Assembly (NCBI GenBank): GCA_018417955.1
Contig: JACTVC010000002.1
Location: forward strand, 1,922,001 to 1,986,000
Direction: 5' to 3'
From: Laccaria trichodermophora
Lineage: Eukaryota; Basidiomycota; Agaricomycetes; Agaricales; Hydnangiaceae
DNA: 64,000 nucleotides
The notes beneath the pieces were generated by a model, which had not been told where the DNA came from, did no database searches, and was given only the letters and a program-made list of their open reading frames with translations. A program made the position numbers and the translations under genes. Positions 47,018-59,643 of the stretch are shown piece after piece (position 1 is the stretch's first letter; each line of letters starts with the position of its first letter).

Positions 47018-47749
47018 ATGTGGTATGTTCCTTTTTATATTGTTCCCCGTCTTTGGCTTATCTTTTGCCAGGTGTACCCGTTGGTTTCTGCCGCTTTTAC
47101 TTCTGCCTTTGCCCACTGCGCCGCCGTACTTTCTCATTCTCTTCCTCTTCTCATTAACTATGCATGCAAAGCCATGGTGAGCTGCGCTTTCAATCTCCAT
47201 ATCTTTGCGTCTAAATTATCAACATTTAGCTTTTATTGCATTGTGCTGCTGACCACCCTCTTCATATCGTCATGCTACTGGCAGCCTTTCCCGCTTGACA
47301 GTCCATTGGCCACTCCTTGGTCCGAAAACATCACAACTTTTGCAGAAGCTCTTAATGCAACGCTTATGCCCAACCACTCGCAGCCATTGCCGAATGTGAT
47401 ACGCGCTGCTGATCGGTGTTGGTGTGATTTCTCAGCAGGTGGATTGTTTGAGCCGTTTAATATATCGCGCTGGGAACACGTCAGCGTTGAGCGCTTGAGG
47501 GAACAACTGGAACGACAGGAAGTGCAAGCGGTTCCTACACCCACTGAGTTGGAGTCAAGAACTGAGATGCCACGGACGGCAACTCCTACGGCAACGAATG
47601 GGTTCTGGCCACAGTGGCGGACGAGGACGGTTGAAAACGAGACGGAGACGCAGCAGGAAACTATGGAGTATCCAACAGAGTATATGCGCAAAGAGTATGA
47701 TTTGCGACCATTTGGACTGGGTTTGATTGTAGATGTTGGATGGTCATAA
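47018..47749 (+). CDS. Uncharacterised membrane-associated protein
   Basis: Single uninterrupted frame of 243 codons starting MWYVPFYIVPRLWLIFCQVY, 123 nt upstream of and divergent from SBA1. The first 95 residues contain several hydrophobic segments, including FYCIVLLTTLFISSCYW. After that comes a soluble region with possible N-glycosylation sites (NITT, NATL, NHSQ), a CWCDF motif, a conserved-looking RWEHVSVERLREQLERQEV helix and a C-terminus YDLRPFGLGLIVDVGWS. No family recognised. The lack of introns is unusual here, but the frame length and closeness to a promoter region support a real gene. Confidence 0.6.
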   Translation: MWYVPFYIVPRLWLIFCQVYPLVSAAFTSAFAHCAAVLSHSLPLLINYACKAMVSCAFNLHIFASKLSTFSFYCIVLLTTLFISSCYWQPFPLDSPLATPWSENITTFAEALNATLMPNHSQPLPNVIRAADRCWCDFSAGGLFEPFNISRWEHVSVERLREQLERQEVQAVPTPTELESRTEMPRTATPTATNGFWPQWRTRTVENETETQQETMEYPTEYMRKEYDLRPFGLGLIVDVGWS

Positions 47750-47831
47750 ATATAATTAAGCGTGAGAAAGTTATGTCAAGTCCTGTTGAAGTGCTCTGCT
47801 CCAAGTCTGCGGCTATTTTCCAAGCAATGCA

Positions 47832-50372
47832 ATGTCGTCGAAAGAGCAACAGCAACAACAAGAAAATGGCCGAGATATTTCATCTAAACTAGCCATCGTT
47901 CAAAAGGCTTTCATGGCCCCTTTTGCTCACAAGAAGACCGACTCTACCCGCATTCTCTCGGATTGTATGTCTTTTACCTTTTCACTTACTCCTCCTCTCA
48001 CCTTTCTATAAAAGTGGCTCCTGTCATTATGACCCCGAGAATGATTACCTCTGCTACGAGCAGATCACGTTCCGGCGTCTCCTCGTCACGCATATCCGCT
48101 TCCAGAATGGATTTCGCAACCTTGGGTCGTGCTCCACTGCGTCTTGGCCTTGGTTCGCGACGGATTACTTCAGGCGACCTCCAAATTGTAGAGGCTACCG
48201 AGGAGTTGCTTGAAGCTGAAGTGCCAGAGCTAGATGGCGTCGCAAGCAACGTAAGTTTGTTGCGCGGCTTCAAGGCAACCATCCCGAGTGCAGAGAAGGG
48301 TCGTTCCAGGAGAAAGCAGATGAGGAACATTGAAACTCCAAGGTTGGGCTTGAAAAAGCTTGGAATGAGTGCTCGCGGTTTACTTGTCGAAGAAGAAGAA
48401 GACCGCGATGCTCGCAGTACCACCAGCGAGGACGATTTGGTTCTTGTTCCCGATGTGAATGCTAGGCCAAAATCAAAAAAGCGGGGTCGCGAAAGTCTAA
48501 GCACCCAAAAGACCCTCGGAAAAGAAGAGTTAACGCGTCAAACCAAGGAAATTATCCGCGACAAGGAAAACATCCATGTTCGACGGGTATGTTGTCCTCT
48601 TCTGTCATCTCCTGACCCTCATTGTTCTTCCAAAGAGCTTGATTAACAGTGAAATTGCGGAAATAACTCACAAGATCGAGGCATTGGATAGTATCAGGAG
48701 TAAACTGGAACAGGATCTGCTTAAACTGCAAGAGGATGAGCTTGAATTGGATGATGAATGTCCGTCTCATCACAAACTTTTTCTACTAACATGCTGAGGC
48801 TTCCTAGTGATCGGAGTCAATGAAAGACTTGAATTTGAGCAATCATCAAGCCGATTGCAGACCACAGCTTCTCCGACCCTTCATCTACCACCAAGTTCTC
48901 GGCGACGGAAAGGTGCTTTTGTTATAATAAAAAATTATTCACAAGCTCTGCTAAAGCGAATAAATCAAGGTCCCGCATTCTTGCCGTCAGAGCATGAAGA
49001 ACTTCCGCCTGGTGTTGCTTTCATGGTGATCATCCACTCGAACTTCTCCCGTGCATGCCTAACGCAGTGCAGACCCTTGACAGTCATACAACACCCATAA
49101 CCGCGCTAGATTTTTCGGAGCCGTATGGCACACTGGTCAGTGCGTCGCAAGAGGATGCCCAGCCCCGCGTTTGGGATCTTTTATCGGGGTCTGAGATTGG
49201 ACGATTACGTGGGCACAGGGGCGCAGTAAAGTGCATTCAGGTCGAGGATCACGTATGCCTAACTGGTGGCGAAGACGGGAATATCAGGCTGTGGGATCTT
49301 AGAAGAGTGGAGGACGATGACGATGGGTGGGGGGTCGGTGAAATGGTCAACCTAAGCGATGTCGCCGAAGAGGACGAGGCAGAAGAGCTGTTCGATAGGC
49401 CTAATGGAATCAGGGCACATGAAAGTGTTGCTGAGAAGGATGGGCTCTGTGCTCGGGTGTTGGAGGGGCACAGTAAAGCTGTCACTGCGTTATACTTTGA
49501 GGATGAATGCCTAGCACGTTCATTTCTCTGTCATTTCATCTTGTCGATGCTCATTTGGCTTCTTTCAAAAGGTGACTGGAGCGTCCGATAAAACTCTTCG
49601 ACAATGGGACCTGACGACTGGGCAGTGTGTCATGACCATGGATATCCTTTGGGCCATCTCCCATCCACCTACTGCAACACCTGGCCCTACCCATTCGTTC
49701 TCCGGCTCATCTTCAGCTTCCGGAGCATTTGCGATTCCGATGCCCCCCTACGCTGACGGTACTCATGACCCATACGAAGATTTTGTGGGAGGAGTGCAGT
49801 TCTGGGGTTACGGGCTCGTGAGTGGTAGTGGTGATGGGGCGGTTAGAATGTGGGATAGTAAGTTTCTAAAAACCTTCCTGTCTCTGATACGGTCTGACAA
49901 TGTTTTACAGTGCGTACTGGACAGGCTCACCGGACACTGTTGGGACACACAGGTCCTGTTACGTGTTTGCAGTTTGATGAGATACACATCGCAAGCGGAA
50001 GTCTTGACAAGACTCTAAAAGTGCGTTATTTCAATGTTTTTCAGCTCCATACTCATCCGTCTAGATTTGGGACCTCCGGACTGGTAGTATATTTGAAACC
50101 ATTAACTACGACCACGCCGTCACTAGCTTGCAGTTTGATACTAGAAAAATTGTAGCTGCTACTGGCGAAAACGGTGTCAAGGTATCGTTGGACTTCAACG
50201 TGCGGAAGCTTGGGACTGAAATATATTTTTCTAGATTTATAACCGCACGACCCTCCAACATTCCACGCTCCTTACCAACGGGCATATAAAGCCTGTTGAG
50301 AAACTTCGATATATGGATCGTTATCTAATTACCGGTGCTCGGGACACTACAGTAAAGATATGGTCGTTATAA
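47832..50372 (+). CDS. MDV1: Mitochondrial division WD40 adaptor (Mdv1/Caf4-like)
   Basis: Adaptor expected to bridge Fis1 and the dynamin Dnm1 in mitochondrial fission. The start [19 protein letters not shown] is followed by a long N-terminal extension ([19 protein letters not shown]) and a coiled coil ([38 protein letters not shown]). The seven-blade propeller follows: [131 protein letters not shown] and finally [13 protein letters not shown] with a TAA at 50370-50372. The coiled coil before seven blades is the Mdv1 layout. At least eight short introns. Confidence 0.84.
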
Positions 50373-50530
50373 TCATGTAGCTGCTTGAGAGGGAACGTTC
50401 ACGTGAGGGTTAACGTACGCGTCGAGTCACCGATCACTCAGAAGCTGTCACGCCATCCACGTTGGACTTTGTGAATATCTGAAAGCCATCTGATTCTTAG
50501 TCCTCTACTTTTTCTGCTCTCTTTCTGGAA

Positions 50531-52576
50531 ATGTTCATTCGGAAACCTGCATGGGTTCGGGAAGTCATTCCCGATAGCGAAGAGGAGCGCCTGAGGTAGC
50601 GTCGTGAAGCAATTTGAATGGTAGCTAGTTAACCTACTCAGTTGCCACCAGGACCAGCGGGGGCGACAGGCCAGGACCTTCCATGCACAATGATGTGATT
50701 GAAATATCCTCTGATGAGGATGATTTGTGAGGCTTCTCATCGCCCGTTGTCAGCGTCGAATGACTCTCTTCGTCCAGGCCACCCCTAGCTTCAACGCCAA
50801 AGAAAGGCATTTTGCGCGGTTCAAATAAAACGCAGTCTGGCGCTGAGTACGCTACAGCTATGAGTCATAAGGTCCCAATATTTAATTGCATTCCTCCCAG
50901 CAGAAGTCCTGCACTTGTGACGTTCGAAACTCCGAAAAGAAGGAATTTCCTCCGTTCGCGTATCGTTCAAAGCTCCGATTCCGACAGCGAGGAGGAAGCC
51001 GTTCAAGTTCAGACTGCGATTCTGGAGCTTTCGGATAGCTCTGATGAGATTGAATTTGTGCAACCCAAACCAGCAACCAAAAGTGCAACGAAGACTCCCG
51101 ATTCAGCAAATCCGCATATACCAGAAACGAATAGGTCAGAGGACGAGGACGATGGTGCTATCTTCGTTTTGTATGCTTTCTCTTTCAATTTGAATGGTCA
51201 TACACTCAGCGGATGGTAGGAATGAACCGAAAGGATCCCGCAAGCCCACTCGGACTCCAAAGAAAACCCCTCAGGGGACCCTAAACACCCAGGCGGATAT
51301 TCAACTCAGCGTCGACAAACATCCGAACTTTGAACAGACAGCCCCTTCGACTCCAAATAAGAGCGTCTCCGACGTACCACCGGCGCCGTCACAGCCATCG
51401 TCCAGAAAGAAGCCATCGGGAACTCCACGATCTGGCAAGAAAGTGCAACTAGCGACCGAGCAAGAGAAGAGGCATGAATATGCTGTTTCTCTGTTCAACG
51501 ACCTCAATCGCACCATTTTCAAAAATGGCTTACCTGAGGATACAAAACTCAACTGGAATAAACGGCTGTTAACGACTGCTGGTAGGGCAAAGTGGCATCG
51601 GTCAGCGATTCTCTTCCTTGTGTTTTCTACTCTTGTTAAAACGTCGTTCGCGTCAGGTCACGAGAGGGGGTTCAGACGGCAGAAATTGAGTTGGCTGAAA
51701 AGATTCTCGATTGTGAAGGTAAAGTTTTCATCCTCGTCACTGCGAAACTCGCCTCTCAATACCAATCAAGAGAGGATCAGGAATACTCTATCACATGAAA
51801 TGTGTCACCTGGCATCTTGGATCATTGACTCAGAGTTCAAGGAAGGTCATGGGAAGTTCTGGAAATCATGGTGCGTTTGGGTCATTGACGATTTGTGATT
51901 TGGTTCCCCCTCAAAATCTCTCTGGTAGGGCCTCGAAAGTTATGAAAAAGTATCCTCATATTGAAATATCGGTAAGGGACTCGTTCGACTCATCATCTTG
52001 TATCTGACCTATCCCCCCATTTTGTTACAAGACTAGACATAACTACGATATATCTTATCCATTTGAGTGGAGTACGTCCTTCCGTTTCATGCCGAATGTC
52101 ATTTTTATATATCTGATAATACAGAATGTGAGCAATGTGACAAGATGTAAGAATACTTGCAAGATACGAATTAAGTCCTGCTCAACTCGTTTAATAGATA
52201 TGGTCGATTTAGCAAATCAATTCGGCCAGATGAATGTTGTGAGTTGATCTTGCAACAAACTATCCGTTCCTCTTCTCAGTGGATCCCTTCAGTATGCGGA
52301 GTTTGCAAGGTGGGGAAGCTGGTGCCTTTGTTCTCCACAGCAAACAGAACGCCGAAAACCCCAAAGACTAGCCGGATGGCTGCCATTAAATCTCAAGGTC
52401 ACTTGTCTTTACTTCATATATATTTGGAGTTTTTTTGAACCCCATTGATAGACTCTCCTTGCTCGATCCGCCAAACTGACCCAGATGAAGACAAGGAGCG
52501 TGAGATATACTTCGTCGACTCAGATTCAGACGTGGAAACACTGGGTCTGGCACTAGGAGCTACCTCAATTAGTTAG
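50531..52576 (+). CDS. SprT-like metalloprotease domain protein (GCNA/SprT family)
   Basis: Zinc metalloprotease-like protein of the type linked to DNA-protein crosslink repair. The start MFIRKPAWVREVIPDSEEER leads to a disordered S/D/E-rich region with SUMO-interaction-like patches (VIEISSDEDD, ILELSDSSDEIEFVQ). The SprT domain begins YAVSLFNDLNRTIFKNGLP, continues LNWNKRLLTTAGRAKW and EGVQTAEIELAEKILDCE, and contains the active-site motif TLSHEMCHLASWIID (HExxH). A zinc ribbon follows (WKCEQCDKIYGRFSKSIRPD, then CGVCKVGKLVPLF). The end is LGLALGATSIS with a TAG at 52574-52576. The acidic N-terminus plus SprT plus zinc ribbon matches GCNA-type proteins. Short introns throughout. Confidence 0.88.
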
Positions 52577-52630
52577 ATCTTTTACAGTTGCGATATGAAA
52601 ATGTACACAATATATACTACAATAATTTAC

Positions 52631-54710
52631 TCAAACTGCGCGTAACTTTTTGACTCGGAGAGGTAGTTGTGTCCCAAGCTCCCATTTATCTGAAATATAT
52701 GGTCGGGTCAAGATAGAATTACACTTGGTGATTTGAACGTCGTCAACTGGGCTAAATTCGAACCGAGGGAGGATGGTGGCAAGGAAGATCTTCATCTCGG
52801 CAATAGTGAACTTGTAACCAAGGCAGGAATGGGGACCGAATCCAAAGGTCATCATATTTTCTAGACCGGGATATGTCGGAGAGCGTGCATTCGGAGGGAG
52901 GTTCGACCAACGATCAGGACTGGCAACATATCGTTAATACTGGTCGAAGACGACGTTTAGCAAACTCACTTGAAGACTCGAGCATCATCGCCCCAAATGT
53001 CGGAGCAATAATTTAAGCCTTCTATTGGAATGTGCACATAGCTGCCTTTACGAATCTTGATGTATTGTGTTTCTTGTGTACCATCCGGTAACGTGATAGG
53101 ATGCGAAATGGGAATGTGATCGTCCATAGTTGCAACGCGGATTGTCCCATGAACTGGCGGGCATAGTCTCAAGGCTTCTCGAATGACGCTATTCAGGAAT
53201 GGGAGGCGTTCTACCGCAGCCGAGTATGCTTTGTGTGAATTGTTGCCCTCTGGTATAGGTCGAATATACTCCTCCGCGAAGCCCGAATCCGCAGAGCAAT
53301 CAGAGTTGTCCCCGTTGAGGGAAACGTGAGAAAGACCGTATGATGACAAGCCCGACGATATTTCCTCGCGCAGACGGGTCTGAACAGATGAATGAAGGGC
53401 GAGAAAATGAAGACACCATGAGAGGGCTACGGAAACAGAGTCTGATCCGGCAAGGAGAAAGGTAGAGCATTGGTCAAGCAGTTCAACGTCGGAGAGACGC
53501 TTCAAAGGGTCCGATGATAGATTAGACTTAACTGTAAGATGATTGAGACATATGAAGGCCGCCACAGAGAAGATACGAACTGAGAATACTCAAGAGATCC
53601 TTCTCTTTGACTTCTTTTTGCTCCGTCGTCAACGAGTTCTTCTTTTTGGCGATCAATTTCTTCCCAAATTTGTCAATTTGCCTTAAACTCTGGTCAATCG
53701 CTGTCGTATCTCTGGTGGGCTGTAAGAGGTAGAGGTGAAGCGTGAGTGAACATCTGCTGAGACGGCCTTCAATAGTGCTTACCCAAACTCGCCGTAATTG
53801 AGGAAGGTACAAGTCCAGCAACCCTCTCAGGTTCAAGCCTTTGTCACAGATTTTAAACATACGTCGGTAAGCCAGGTAAATTTCCTCTGATTCATCCTCC
53901 AAAGCATGGAAATGGTAGTTGAAGCCAGCGAGACCGATGACATCAAAAGATGCTCGGGAAAACCAATGAGCTACATCGATTACGCCTTCCACTAGTTGGT
54001 TAAAGACCTCTGTATCAAGGGTGGGTGCGGAGACTTCGTCAGATAGTATAGAGTCCCATCGTTCGCATAATTCTTGGGCTTTTTGGACAAACACTGGGGT
54101 CATGTTCCGAATGGACAGTGAGGTGAATGCCGGCCCGATGATTTTGCGTTGCAATTTATGCTCTGATCCTTCCATGGAAAAAATCCCTACAGAAATTGTG
54201 TAAGATAAGTTCTGGACTTATAGACTATTTTTCACCTCGTCCAATCAACCTCGCAAGCAGCCTACGTGTCTGCCATGGTTTCTCGAAGGCAGGTGAGTTC
54301 AACACATGGGTAACGGCGCGGAAATCGAAAGACATTAGCCTCAGGTCATGCTAAGGAGGAATCAGAAGCAGTCAAGTGAATCTATAAAGCCAAGAACCCT
54401 TCCGAATCCGTGAAATTTGAACGTTTTGCCAAATGACTTGGTCCAGCGCTCATGAGTGTCTGGAGATTGAGAGGGACTAGCGCAACTTAGTCGCGTTTTC
54501 AACAAATAACTTTTGTGGCACGTACTTCATGACTTGAGTGAAATGGTTCTGCAAAGCAGAGGCTGAGGGCCCTGGCAGGTGGCGCAAAGGATCGAAGAGA
54601 GGAAGAATGAAGAATTGGTGAATGAACCATGAGGCAGCTGCGAGAACAACGGCGAGCAATGATGCCTTGAGAGCAATTGATAGGACGATGAGAGGGGTGG
54701 CCACCTGCAT
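52631..54710 (-). CDS. Cytochrome P450 monooxygenase
   Basis: Heme-thiolate oxidase anchored in the ER by an N-terminal helix (MQVATPLIVLSIALKASLLA). Landmarks: the proline-rich hinge PLFDPLRHLPGPSASAL, HKLQRKIIGPAFTSLSIRNM (C-helix), I-helix FLLAGSDSVSVALSWCLHFL, ExxR in SVIREALRLCPPVHGTIRV, and the heme-binding loop MMTFGFGPHSCLGYKFTIAE with Cys ligand. The stop is TGA at 52631-52633. All signature elements are intact, and introns are short and in frame, for example FN|PDRWSNLP. Basidiomycetes carry many such enzymes in secondary or xenobiotic metabolism; the substrate and CYP family number cannot be assigned here. It stands alone, without neighbouring biosynthetic genes. It ends 54 nt from the SprT-like gene, tail to tail. 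Confidence 0.92.
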
Positions 54711-55014
54711 GTCGGCGGTGGGGAAGAGGGTCGTGGGTGAGAGGGTCGCGACAAAGTCGCGATTGCCGCATCTTGTACTTTCTTGAGGTTGCTGCTATGG
54801 GACGCACTTCAACACTTCCCTTATTTGGACTTCCCTTTCAAACCCTGAATTAATAACACAGCCAAATATCGGAGTATGAACCTTAACCACCATTCTGTAC
54901 AGATTACATCAGCATCATTCTCTCTCCTTCGGACATAATTTGTGAGATACAGTGCCGACGTTCGTTATCCTTGGCTAAACCTCTCTTTTCTGATTCCATA
55001 GACCTCCTTACAAA
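54711..55014. promoter_or_regulatory. Divergent promoter region of the P450 and RPS29
   Basis: 304 nt between two divergent start codons. Contains a pyrimidine-rich stretch (about 54910-54925) on the RPS29 side, common before highly expressed fungal genes. No specific factor site identified. Confidence 0.4.
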
Positions 55015-55296
55015 ATGACACACGACGCCGTTTGGTTTTCTCGCCCAAGAAAGTTCGGAAAGGGTAGCCGTCAATGGTTCGTTCATTTCACTCCGATTTT
55101 ACTGTCCTCCTTTAACACTTCGTTATCAAGTCGTCTTTGCGCTCACCAGGCTGGTCTCATCCGTAAATATGGTCTTGACCTTTGCCGCCAATGCTTCCGC
55201 GAAAAGTCTGCTGCTATCGGTTTCGTGAAGGTGTGTTACTTCCTACTACTAGTATTGCACAAATCAATAAACAGTGTTTGCCCATAGAACCGGTGA
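55015..55296 (+). CDS. RPS29: Cytosolic 40S ribosomal protein uS14 (RPS29)
   Basis: Small zinc-binding protein of the 40S subunit. Exon 1 gives [20 protein letters not shown] plus TG of a cysteine codon. Exon 2 gives [20 protein letters not shown] and [14 protein letters not shown]. The CxxC...CxxC zinc ligands are complete. The final coding exon is only 9 nt (55288-55296: Asn, Arg, stop), which restores the universal KNR-type C-terminus. Total 56 residues, as expected. Without the last splice the frame would run into gtgtgttac and give a wrong end. Confidence 0.95.
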
Positions 55297-55904
55297 ACGA
55301 CGCTCTTCTCATCAAACCGTTTCATGTCGCTGCTGGAGAGAGGCAAAACTTCACTATATTTTGCGCTTTTCCTATCCCTACAGCAGCACGCTTGCCCAGT
55401 CAATTATGCCACATTCGTCATCTACAATCTACAATGAGATTCGTGTCTACCCAAACCCGGCATGAGCACTCTCATTACGGTTAATCACTTATTTAAACCC
55501 CTGCAATACCCAAGTTGAAGATGTCCACATGAAGGTTCTAATTAACGACTTTGTACAGGTTGGCGTGGATAACTACAGGGTGACAAATAGTGCTGGGTAC
55601 TATAAGACAGACAACCGAGTTAAAGTAGAATGAGAAGATAACCGTTACAAATGTGTTGAGCAAATAAAAGTAATGGTCACAGAAAGCTTGAAAACAAGTG
55701 TTGGGGGAATATGCCGTTTGCGAAATACAATGCGGGATGAGGTATGGTTTGAAGTGGCGACGAGCAGCGATTCAAGAAAAAAACAGATCGAGTATGGTAG
55801 ATTTTGGTGGTATCAAGTGGGCGGAATGCGCATTGAAGTCGAAAGAGTGATTAAAGGGGTTGATAAGTCCGGAGCCTGAGTATTGGAGTACCGAGAGAAG
55901 GAAT
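55297..55904. other. Convergent intergenic region
   Basis: 608 nt between the RPS29 and PUF stop codons. Probably both 3' untranslated regions. Short open frames here have no recognisable features. Confidence 0.6.
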
Positions 55905-58900
55905 TTACATCCCATACGTAAACGCTGAGCGCTGGTACGGGTCATTAAGTGAGCCTGCGAGTGTTGCGCCGGCAAAAGGACTAATGTTTGCAAACGAGCC
56001 TCCTGCGAAACCGACAGTGTGTGACTGAGGTACTCCTTGATTATGGCTTGAATTGCCCTGGAGAACGTAGCCATCAATGGATTGAGGCTGGAGTGCGTGC
56101 ATTTGGGGAGTCAAGTGGGTTTGACCGAACGAGCCTTGACCTTGTGGCATGGCATACATGCCATTCGATCCACCATACACATCAGCCAAGGGATTGCTTG
56201 CCAAACCTTGCGGCAGATGGCGTCCCGCGACGTGTGGGGTTCCCATGCCTTGGTTGGTGAGCGCCATGTTGACCAGCGCTTGTTGGTTGTGGAAGCCACC
56301 AAAATGATCCATCTGCTCACGTTGAAGCTTGTTCTGAATACGCTTGCCATACGGGGTATTGCGAATAAGAGGAAGAACTGGACGAATGCCTTCCACCAGA
56401 AGTGCTCGCTGGTTAGGTTCCGCGTAGTCCAATGCAGTCTGGAGAACTTTAGTATTGATGCGACTCTATCAGAACCTCCATACCTGGACGCAATAGTTTC
56501 CATACGAATCCCTCAACAACTTCTCAAGTCTCGTACGATTGAGAAGCTCTTCAATCAACATCTTTCGCGTGCTGTGTTCGGCCACACGAACACACTGCGA
56601 AGAAACCCTTTGGTTAGACACAAATCACGCTCTCACCAAAATTACTGACCTTTTCAATGACATTAGAGCTGAACTTCTGAACGGACAACGCACAAACATT
56701 GCCAGCGAACTGGCGAATGACTCCATCACTGAAGCGGTTGTCATTCAAGTCGAGGATATATTGAACAACCTATTCCGCCAATCAGTCGAGTCCAAAGCAA
56801 AGAGAAAAAAAAGAAAGAAAAAAAACGAGGACTTGCATAGTTGCCGTATGGATCCTGAACGAGAGTGAGGGCATTGTACGTAATCTCATTCACCAACTGG
56901 ATGCGTTGATTCTCAGAGGCATGGTCAATGCATCGCTGTAATACGCAACAACCATGACGGTGAGTGGCCACCTCGACACAGTTCGCTGCAACAGCGTTGT
57001 AAATGAACTAAATGCCTTATGTTAGCCACTATGCACGAAAAATTCGGAGAGCTTCATCACCTGGTTATCCTCGGGAGCCAATTTATTGAGGCATTTTTGG
57101 ATGACGTGATTGCCATTCAAATCCTTGATCAGCACAACAACGTGAAGACTGAGTGCGACGATAATAGAATGAATTTGAGCGTTGTATCGATGGTCAGTCT
57201 GCTGTTTTCCTGTCAGTGTGATAGGTGATATTCAATCATAAACAGACTTGCCAGCCGCCTTGTTGATAAGAAATCAATCATTTTCTGAACAGCACGAGTT
57301 CCATGCATATTGAGGGAAATGTTGACGAGATCCTGAGCGACTGATTCACAAATGACGTTGCGCTGCTCATCTGTGGAGTATTCTAAAAGCTTCTGACACA
57401 AATAGTTCCCAAAGGGATCTGCGGAAAGTTAGGTTAAATCACCGTTCAAAAAACCTTCTTACCTGTCATGAGCTCTGCAAAGTGGCCAAAGGTCTCACGG
57501 AAGATTATATCACGATGTTCTGGAACACCTTCCTCGAGTTTCTTCTGCAGATAGCGACACCCATGCTGGTCCTTACACAGTGCTGGGATCTCGCCAAGCA
57601 AATCCTCCAAGCGCGTACCAGCAAATCGATTGACTGGAGGCACGTATTAGTCCCGTCTTACGACGTGAAAATGAAACTTACATTCGCGATCCAGATCGCC
57701 TCTTTTGTGCTTTGGGCCATGCAAGCCATTCATTTTTCCATCAACAGGACCCGAATTGCCACGGCCTTGTAACCCCAAACCGTAACGACCCCCGTTGTGT
57801 TGGTATAATCCTGCTGGTCCTGGACTATGATTGGCAGAGGGAGAGTTGACGTTTGCAGGGGAACGGCCTGCCTCAAACCCGTAAGTATTATAACCAACGT
57901 TCTCCCCCCCATTATTAAGGCCATATACAGCATCGATACCGTACTGTAAGAAAAGAATGTTAAAGAAGATATCATAGAAATGTAGGAGGCAACTTACGTC
58001 CTCGCGACCTGCAGGTTGGATGGAGTTGAAAGTCAACGAAGACCCATCATACGCTCCAGGTGGAAGACGAGAAAGGGACGCCTGGAGATCACTAGCGTTA
58101 ACTGCGCTGTCACCCATTTGATGAGAACTTGGCGTTGCTATGCGACCGTTAAAAGTTTGCATGTCCGAGGTAAGAGGAGTACCAGGAGACTTGAGAGTAG
58201 CATTGTTTGGGATGCCCAACGGTGTAGCAGGAACAGAACGAGTGGTCGCAGATAAAGTATCAAGTAAGCTTGGAGGAGAGTTTCGACGAGAGACAGGGGT
58301 CTGGCCGTGGTTAGAACCGCGCGATTGCTGCTGAACCAAGGGAGTCGCAGAACTTGCATTTCCCAAACTTTTTCCAGCACCATCCTCAGAAGGAGCTGAC
58401 AAAGTCAGATTTGGATTTGTGACCGTACGTCGATCAGGACGAGATTGGAGCATCTCGGGGCCGCGAGGGCTTCCAGTAAATTGAGGCCACTCTGACGACG
58501 TTTCGCGAATTTCAAGTGCCCGACCCGCAAAGTGAGTACGAGGGGAAGTCTGGGATATATGAGCCAAGTCCAAGGCTGCTGACGATGCCGATATCTTAAG
58601 TGCGGAAGTTAGTGGGAAGATTATATTCCAAATGAAACGCTTGCCTTGGCTGAGTACGAGTTATGATATTTGTCATCATCAGAAGTAGGAAGATTCCTCA
58701 TTGCATCTTAAAGGTGCACCTGTTAACAGAGAGAGGTGGATAATCCGAGGGTACGCACTGTGCATTTCTTGGTCCAATTGCTCATCCAACATCATTCCAG
58801 CGTTGTAAGTGCTAGCATATCGAGCTCCTTCATCATCTGCGTAGCGCCCACTCCCTCTGAGTAAGATGGCGGCGGACACTGGAGCTGGAATTGGAGATGC

Positions 58901-59643
58901 TCGAGTTGATCGGTCCCCTGCTAAAGACAAGCCTTGAATGTGGCCAGCAAGATCTTCGTCATGGCTGCTAGCAGAGGTTCGGCGACTGGCAGGCATACTT
59001 TTTGCACCCGCTGAGCGAGAGAAAGGATGCCCGTTAGAAACGGAACCACCCAAATCCGGTGACAGGTTGACGGATGGGGCATAGGTAACAGACTTTCGCT
59101 TGTCCGCCGCGGTTCCCACTGCCTTTGACAACGATTCCACATCAACAAACTGCTGAGAGCGGTTTGAACGTGTATTGATGTAAGCATCCCCGATTAATTG
59201 AGCATTGACACGGGGTGGGGTTGTAGGAGCTGACACCGCCAGGTGTTGCACGGAACCGTTACCGTTCGACACGTTGGGATCATATGGGATGCTGAGAAGC
59301 TCCTGGGCCTGTTGGTGCTCAAGAGCGCGCATTTGGTCCTCGAATAGCTTGCGCTGAAGAAGACGCTGCCGTTCATGCTCAAGGCGCTTGAGTTCGACGC
59401 GCTGCATTTGACAAAAAAGTCACATCGAAGGAGCGAAGATTCAAAGAAAAAGGCGACTGACCGCCGACATATCAGGCATATTACTTCCCAACCTCGCAGT
59501 CTGGGAGGAGCGTAAGCTAATGCACAGGCGTAGACACGAACACGTACAGAGTCTGCGAGATCCAAAAAGGCGGGTGGGCTCTTTTTCCTTTCGTCGGGGG
59601 AATGATTATCAGTAGATGAGGTAGTTTGTTCCAGAGTGTTCAT
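55905..59643 (-). CDS. Pumilio-family RNA-binding protein (PUF)
   Basis: Post-transcriptional regulator that binds UGUA-containing 3' UTRs. The start MNTLEQTTSSTDNHSPDERK is followed, after an intron, by an E/R/Q-rich helix (RVELKRLEHERQRLLQRKLF) and a long disordered S/P/N-rich region. The PUF domain begins FNRFAGTRLEDLLGEIPALC and includes HGCRYLQKKLEEGVPEHRDI, DPFGNYLCQKLLEYSTDEQR, NMHGTRAVQKMIDFLSTRRQ, LNGNHVIQKCLNKLAPEDNQ, HRHGCCVLQRCIDHASENQR, DPYGNYVVQYILDL, KFSSNVIEKCVRVAEHSTRK and DSYGNYCVQTALDYAEPNQR: the usual eight repeats. A Q/G/N-rich tail ends SAFTYGM with a TAA at 55905-55907. The HGCRYLQKKL first repeat resembles fungal Puf4/Mpt5-type proteins more than Puf3; that subgroup call is tentative. 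Confidence 0.93.

Noticed and set aside
52631..54710. Secondary-metabolite cluster around the P450
   Set aside because: Neighbours are a SprT-like protease and a ribosomal protein gene. No synthase, transferase or transporter is nearby.
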